64,000 nt of DNA from Gammaproteobacteria bacterium 42_54_T18 (GTDB lineage Bacteria > Pseudomonadota > Gammaproteobacteria > Pseudomonadales > Ketobacteraceae). The translations under genes and the position numbers were made by a program. The stretch's first letter is position 1, and each line of letters begins with the position of its first letter. This document shows positions 61,121 to 64,000 of this stretch, piece by piece. The notes below the pieces were generated by a model. The model was given only the letters and a program-made list of their open reading frames with translations. It had not been told where the DNA came from and searched no databases. Location of the stretch: assembly GCA_002163245.1 (NCBI GenBank), contig MAAL01000127.1, positions 124,001 to 188,000 on the forward strand. The letters run 5' to 3'.

Positions 61121-61711
61121 TTAATACGCTACGCTAATATCATAAGTTCCAGTATAAACACCATCTGTATACTGATTAACAGAGTCAGCTGCCGCAAAAG
61201 TACCACCTACCAAAATATCGCCAGCACCTGCACCATCCAATGTTAACGTACCGGTAGTAACAGGTAACGTTACTACCGTAGAGAAGACGATATCAGGGAT
61301 TGATGGGCTTCCACTGGAATGAGTCAGAGCTGTAGGTGTACCAGATGTCACCGTCACCGTACCAAACGCTGCGGCACCCGCTACACTGATCACACCCGGT
61401 GTTGCTGGTGCTAACGACACGAACTTGGAAACGTAACCCGCTGCGTTAACGCCCTCGCCCGTTGCTGTTACACCATCAACTGGAGTAAACACGCCAGCGG
61501 TAGTGATGGTAAGTGTTGCTGCCGTTCCATTCGTATCATTCGTCGTATCTGATGCTGTTACGAAGATAGTACCCATATCAAAGGGTGTTGTTTCAACTAA
61601 CGTTATTGTACTTTGCACCGTGGCTGTAGCGTTAAACGTATCCGCTTGAACCCCACCTACTACCATCAGACCTACTACAACACTACTTAATTTTTTAGTT
61701 ACATTTTTCAC
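61121..61711 (-). CDS. DUF4402-type secreted protein (copy 1)
   Basis: From the GTG at 61711 (GGAGG nine bases upstream) this is 196 aa: signal peptide KKLSSVVVGLMVVGGVQADT, then a Thr/Val/Gly-rich beta protein with the DUF4402 layout: ATVQSTITLVETTPFDMGTI near the start and VNQYTDGVYTGTYDISVAY at the end. An earlier in-frame codon (61744) lacks support. Members are small exported, pilin-like proteins; function is not known. It is 277 bp downstream of a pilus chaperone gene, and a second DUF4402 gene lies beyond it. Confidence 0.72.
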   Translation of the reverse strand: MKNVTKKLSSVVVGLMVVGGVQADTFNATATVQSTITLVETTPFDMGTIFVTASDTTNDTNGTAATLTITTAGVFTPVDGVTATGEGVNAAGYVSKFVSLAPATPGVISVAGAAAFGTVTVTSGTPTALTHSSGSPSIPDIVFSTVVTLPVTTGTLTLDGAGAGDILVGGTFAAADSVNQYTDGVYTGTYDISVAY

Positions 61712-61988
61712 AGGAATAGCCTCCAAAAACTCTATAAAGACCAATTTCCATCTAATGATGAGATATCAGCCCACTTTTAGTTAACGCACTCAACTAAGTA
61801 TTTAATGTGCCAAAAGTGCCTAACACTAACTTTATCGACGCACAATTGAATACCTTTAGTCTTTTAATTAAAAAAATATTTGGTCATATTTTGATCACCT
61901 CCACAAAAGTATATATATGCTTATAAGAAACACAACTATGAATAATGCACAAACAGCATAGGTATATAACCAAAATGACGCCCCTACC

Positions 61989-62849
61989 TTAAGGTTCATA
62001 GGTGAAAGCCGCTGTGCCCAGTTGCTGTCCTTCATATTCATCGTCGCCGTCATACACCACTTGAACCACTGCGCCGGCGGGTACTTGATCTATCTGCAAC
62101 GGAATACTCGCTTTACGTAACGCAGTTTCACGGAATAACGCGATATTATGAGCCTCCCCAATTTTTTCCACTGGACTGCTATCATTTGCTTTCATATACA
62201 CCGTTAAAATGCCGTAACTACTGAAATCACCTTGATGAGTCACATCTACCATCAATTTAGGTTTATCTTCTTGAGTGTTTAACTCTAACGAAGCAATACC
62301 CGTCGTCGAATTGTTCTGCCCTTTACGTACCATAATAGGTATAGAAAACGATAACCGAGGGATCAACATAAGTTTCGCTCCTTTACCCTCAGACACAACG
62401 CCATCTGTCGTTACCCCTGTATCCACCACCTTCATCAATAAATGCGAGCGGTACTCACCATCAGGCAAATCCGCAGGCAAGCGGAGGCGCAGCTTTATCC
62501 GTTGATATTTACCCGGCCCAATCGTTACTTTACGCGGGCTATGGCGCAACATATCACTGGCAATATGATCCGCATCGGTATGAGTCTCAAGATCGATATA
62601 CCCACCCTGCGCTGTTTGCGCTTTTTGCTGCCACTGAATACGATATACATTGGTGGTAGTGGTGGTATTCAATAAAGTTACGTCAGCCGTACGGTTACGC
62701 TCATCCAATACAACACGAGTGGGAGTTATCATTAAACTCGCCTGCACCTGGCTGGCGAATAAATAAACGCCAGCGATCACCCACAGCAAGACTGATTTCA
62801 ATATTATCGATTTCAACTTCATTTGCTTAAACATCCGTCTATTAGTCAT
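61989..62849 (-). CDS. PapD-like fimbrial periplasmic chaperone
   Basis: From the ATG at 62849 (GGAGAACAACG upstream) the protein is 286 aa, with a signal segment (SIILKSVLLWVIAGVYLFAS, ending QVQA). The mature start SLMITPTRVVLDERNRTADV is the usual N-terminal strand of PapD-family chaperones, and GPGKYQRIKLRLRLPADLPDG contains the conserved basic/Pro region. The second Ig-like domain seems unlike classical FimC, so it belongs to the extended CsuC/FGL-like chaperones. No usher gene is seen in the window. It is flanked by DUF4402 genes on the same strand. Confidence 0.72.
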   Translation of the reverse strand: MTNRRMFKQMKLKSIILKSVLLWVIAGVYLFASQVQASLMITPTRVVLDERNRTADVTLLNTTTTTNVYRIQWQQKAQTAQGGYIDLETHTDADHIASDMLRHSPRKVTIGPGKYQRIKLRLRLPADLPDGEYRSHLLMKVVDTGVTTDGVVSEGKGAKLMLIPRLSFSIPIMVRKGQNNSTTGIASLELNTQEDKPKLMVDVTHQGDFSSYGILTVYMKANDSSPVEKIGEAHNIALFRETALRKASIPLQIDQVPAGAVVQVVYDGDDEYEGQQLGTAAFTYEP

Positions 62850-62916
62850 CGTTGTTCTCCAAGGTATTGATACTTTCAACATCTTTAATTCCACCGTACA
62901 TTTATCGCTATAACAT

Positions 62917-63417
62917 TCAAAAAGAAACCTGAATATCGATGATGCCCGTATAGACTGCATCCCCATAATTTGTGCCTGTACCAGATGTACTCAACGTCGC
63001 CCCAAGCTTCAACAACGCCTCCCCGGCACCGTCTGTAATGATCGCGTCATGGGTAAAAGCGCTAATGGTAAATGGCTCAGCCATCCCTACGTTGAGCGTA
63101 AAATCTGCGATGGTGATGGTAAGCGGAGTAAAAACAGGATAAGCCGTTAATCTGTAATGACCGGCTTGACCAAAGCTTAGGGGATACAATTTACTGCTGG
63201 CATCCGGAGTGGCACCAGTATGGAATATCTTTAATGTGGATACCGTAGTGTTGTTAACCAGTGCAAAGGTGCCAAAGTGCAACGATTGCTCTTCATCCAT
63301 TGCTGCATTTGCGTTACTACTAAACAACACCACACTACAAACAATTGCCATAACCGAACGGTTTATTCTCAATGCAATAACTGATTGAAGGTGATTATTA
63401 GACAAAAAACACTTCAT
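62917..63417 (-). CDS. DUF4402-type secreted protein (copy 2)
   Basis: A 166-aa protein from the ATG at 63417 (AGGA nine bases upstream). The signal peptide (INRSVMAIVCSVVLFSSNANA) is followed by EQSLHFGTFALVNNTTVSTL and a beta-rich body ending YGDAVYTGIIDIQVSF, the same closing motif as copy 1 (DGVYTGTYDISVAY). It lies 67 bp before the chaperone gene and is probably its client or partner. Function is unknown. Confidence 0.7.
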   Translation of the reverse strand: MKCFLSNNHLQSVIALRINRSVMAIVCSVVLFSSNANAAMDEEQSLHFGTFALVNNTTVSTLKIFHTGATPDASSKLYPLSFGQAGHYRLTAYPVFTPLTITIADFTLNVGMAEPFTISAFTHDAIITDGAGEALLKLGATLSTSGTGTNYGDAVYTGIIDIQVSF

Positions 63418-63563
63418 AATTCTTGTCCTACTTTCAAACTGACCATTAGTATCAGTAGTATTTTGATTCCAGATGCAAATGCATAAAAATTTGATGCTTA
63501 TACAAATACAATATAAAACCTGTTTAACGATCAACATTAACATCTACCTTTTTCATCTTATTC

Positions 63564-64000
63564 TCACCACGCTTGCACAATATCACCAGGGTTAACTCCA
63601 CTCGCCATATCCTCAAAATCAAAGTATCCATGAGCGGTTAACAGACTGGATCGCGAAACCGTTATCACTCCATAACGTTCAAGCCGATAACGTTTCTCCG
63701 GGCTATCCCGCCAATCAATAGCAACCCGACGAAATAACTGCAGTTTATCTCCAGGTACAACCAAACTCTCTGTACCCACATCTACTGTTACGCCCATATC
63801 ATCAACTGCCACAATTTTCGCCTGCATGGGAATACAATCTAACGCGGGTATTATAAAATCACTTTGCTGCTTCAGTATCTCTGTCATCAATGTTCCATAA
63901 TGGCTACGGAAATATTCCTGACTCAATGATTTACGTTGCTTTAGCGCATCAACATTTACGTAGGCTTTATCGGCAAAGGTTTGCCGCTTTATTACAACAC
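63564..64000 (-). CDS. Probable FlgT-like flagellar protein (C-terminal part)
   Basis: On the minus strand a frame is open from the right edge (GTT GTA ATA AAG CGG) to the stop at 63564, about 145 codons, so the apparent start inside it is not real. The end contains KIVAVDDMGVTVDVGTESLV, VPGDKLQLFRR and GVNPGDIVQAW, the two-strand SH3-like pattern of the FlgT C-terminal domain (PF16538-type). FlgT builds the H ring around the basal body in Vibrio-type flagella. The fit is by eye, and most of the protein is outside the window. Confidence 0.45.
   Translation of the reverse strand, partial: VVIKRQTFADKAYVNVDALKQRKSLSQEYFRSHYGTLMTEILKQQSDFIIPALDCIPMQAKIVAVDDMGVTVDVGTESLVVPGDKLQLFRRVAIDWRDSPEKRYRLERYGVITVSRSSLLTAHGYFDFEDMASGVNPGDIVQAW

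Noticed and set aside
63950-63985. GCCGATAA with AATA 15 bases upstream on the minus strand, sigma-28-like
   Set aside because: It is inside the open frame of the FlgT-like protein, the -35 box is wrong and no gene starts just downstream.

Overview
The window comes from a motile, marine-type gammaproteobacterium with a Pseudomonas/Vibrio-like polar flagellar system (FleQ-FleS-FleR cascade, sigma-54 and sigma-28 promoters). DNA is moderately AT-rich. No ribosomal RNA or other strong taxonomic marker is present, so I do not name a genus. Class II ketol-acid reductoisomerase with divergent ilvY, arsenosugar genes and paired acyl-CoA dehydrogenases fit a marine heterotroph.

Region 1 (1-40.8 kb) is one almost continuous flagellar supercluster. 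Read along the minus strand it runs cheV-cheR, flgBCDE, flgFGHIJKL, two flagellins, flaG-fliD-fliS-fliT, an inserted glycosylation island, fleQ, fleSR and fliEFGH (fliH runs off the left edge). Divergent from cheV, on the plus strand, are flgA, flgM, flgN and a PilZ/YcgR brake protein. I could read candidate sigma-54 promoters (GG-N10-GC) in front of fleS, flgB, flgF and flgA, a near match before fliE, consensus-like sigma-28 promoters before fliC1 and flgM, and weaker sites before fliD. These outline the regulatory hierarchy directly from sequence.

Region 2 (9.0-17.3 kb), between fleQ and fliT, is an eight-gene accessory island. It has two methyltransferases (one fused to an ATP-grasp-like N-terminal region), a WbqC-like protein, two tandem beta-propeller glycosidase-like paralogues and a GNAT acetyltransferase on the plus strand. 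Facing them are a large GT41 (HMW1C/OGT-like) cytoplasmic glycosyltransferase and a DegT/StrS sugar aminotransferase. The inferred job is to make and attach an amino-sugar-based glycan to the two flagellins next door.

Region 3 (40.8-46.2 kb) holds an arsenosugar-biosynthesis trio (radical-SAM ArsS plus two glycosyltransferases) and two acyl-CoA dehydrogenase subunits. Between the dehydrogenase genes lies a 111-bp element with 29-bp perfect terminal inverted repeats, whose core also occurs, diverged, upstream of fleS. A tRNA-Arg(CCT) follows. A degenerate copy of its 3' end 2 kb downstream brackets an AraC regulator and an alpha/beta hydrolase with a Cys nucleophile, which looks like a small tRNA-targeted island without an integrase.

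Region 4 (48.1-60.9 kb) is mostly housekeeping and metabolic: ModF-like double ABC ATPase, ilvC with divergent ilvY and a translationally coupled formyltransferase-like gene, a nitroreductase, a short DnaJ-like protein, two tandem SDRs, an SGNH lipoprotein, a secreted zinc phospholipase-like protein with a ricin-type tail, and trmA. Ahead of trmA is a large palindrome with DnaA-box-like sequences and a promoter with a GC-rich discriminator.

Region 5 (61.1-64 kb) contains two DUF4402-type secreted proteins around a PapD-like pilus chaperone (no usher seen), and the C-terminus of a probable FlgT-like flagellar protein that runs off the right edge.
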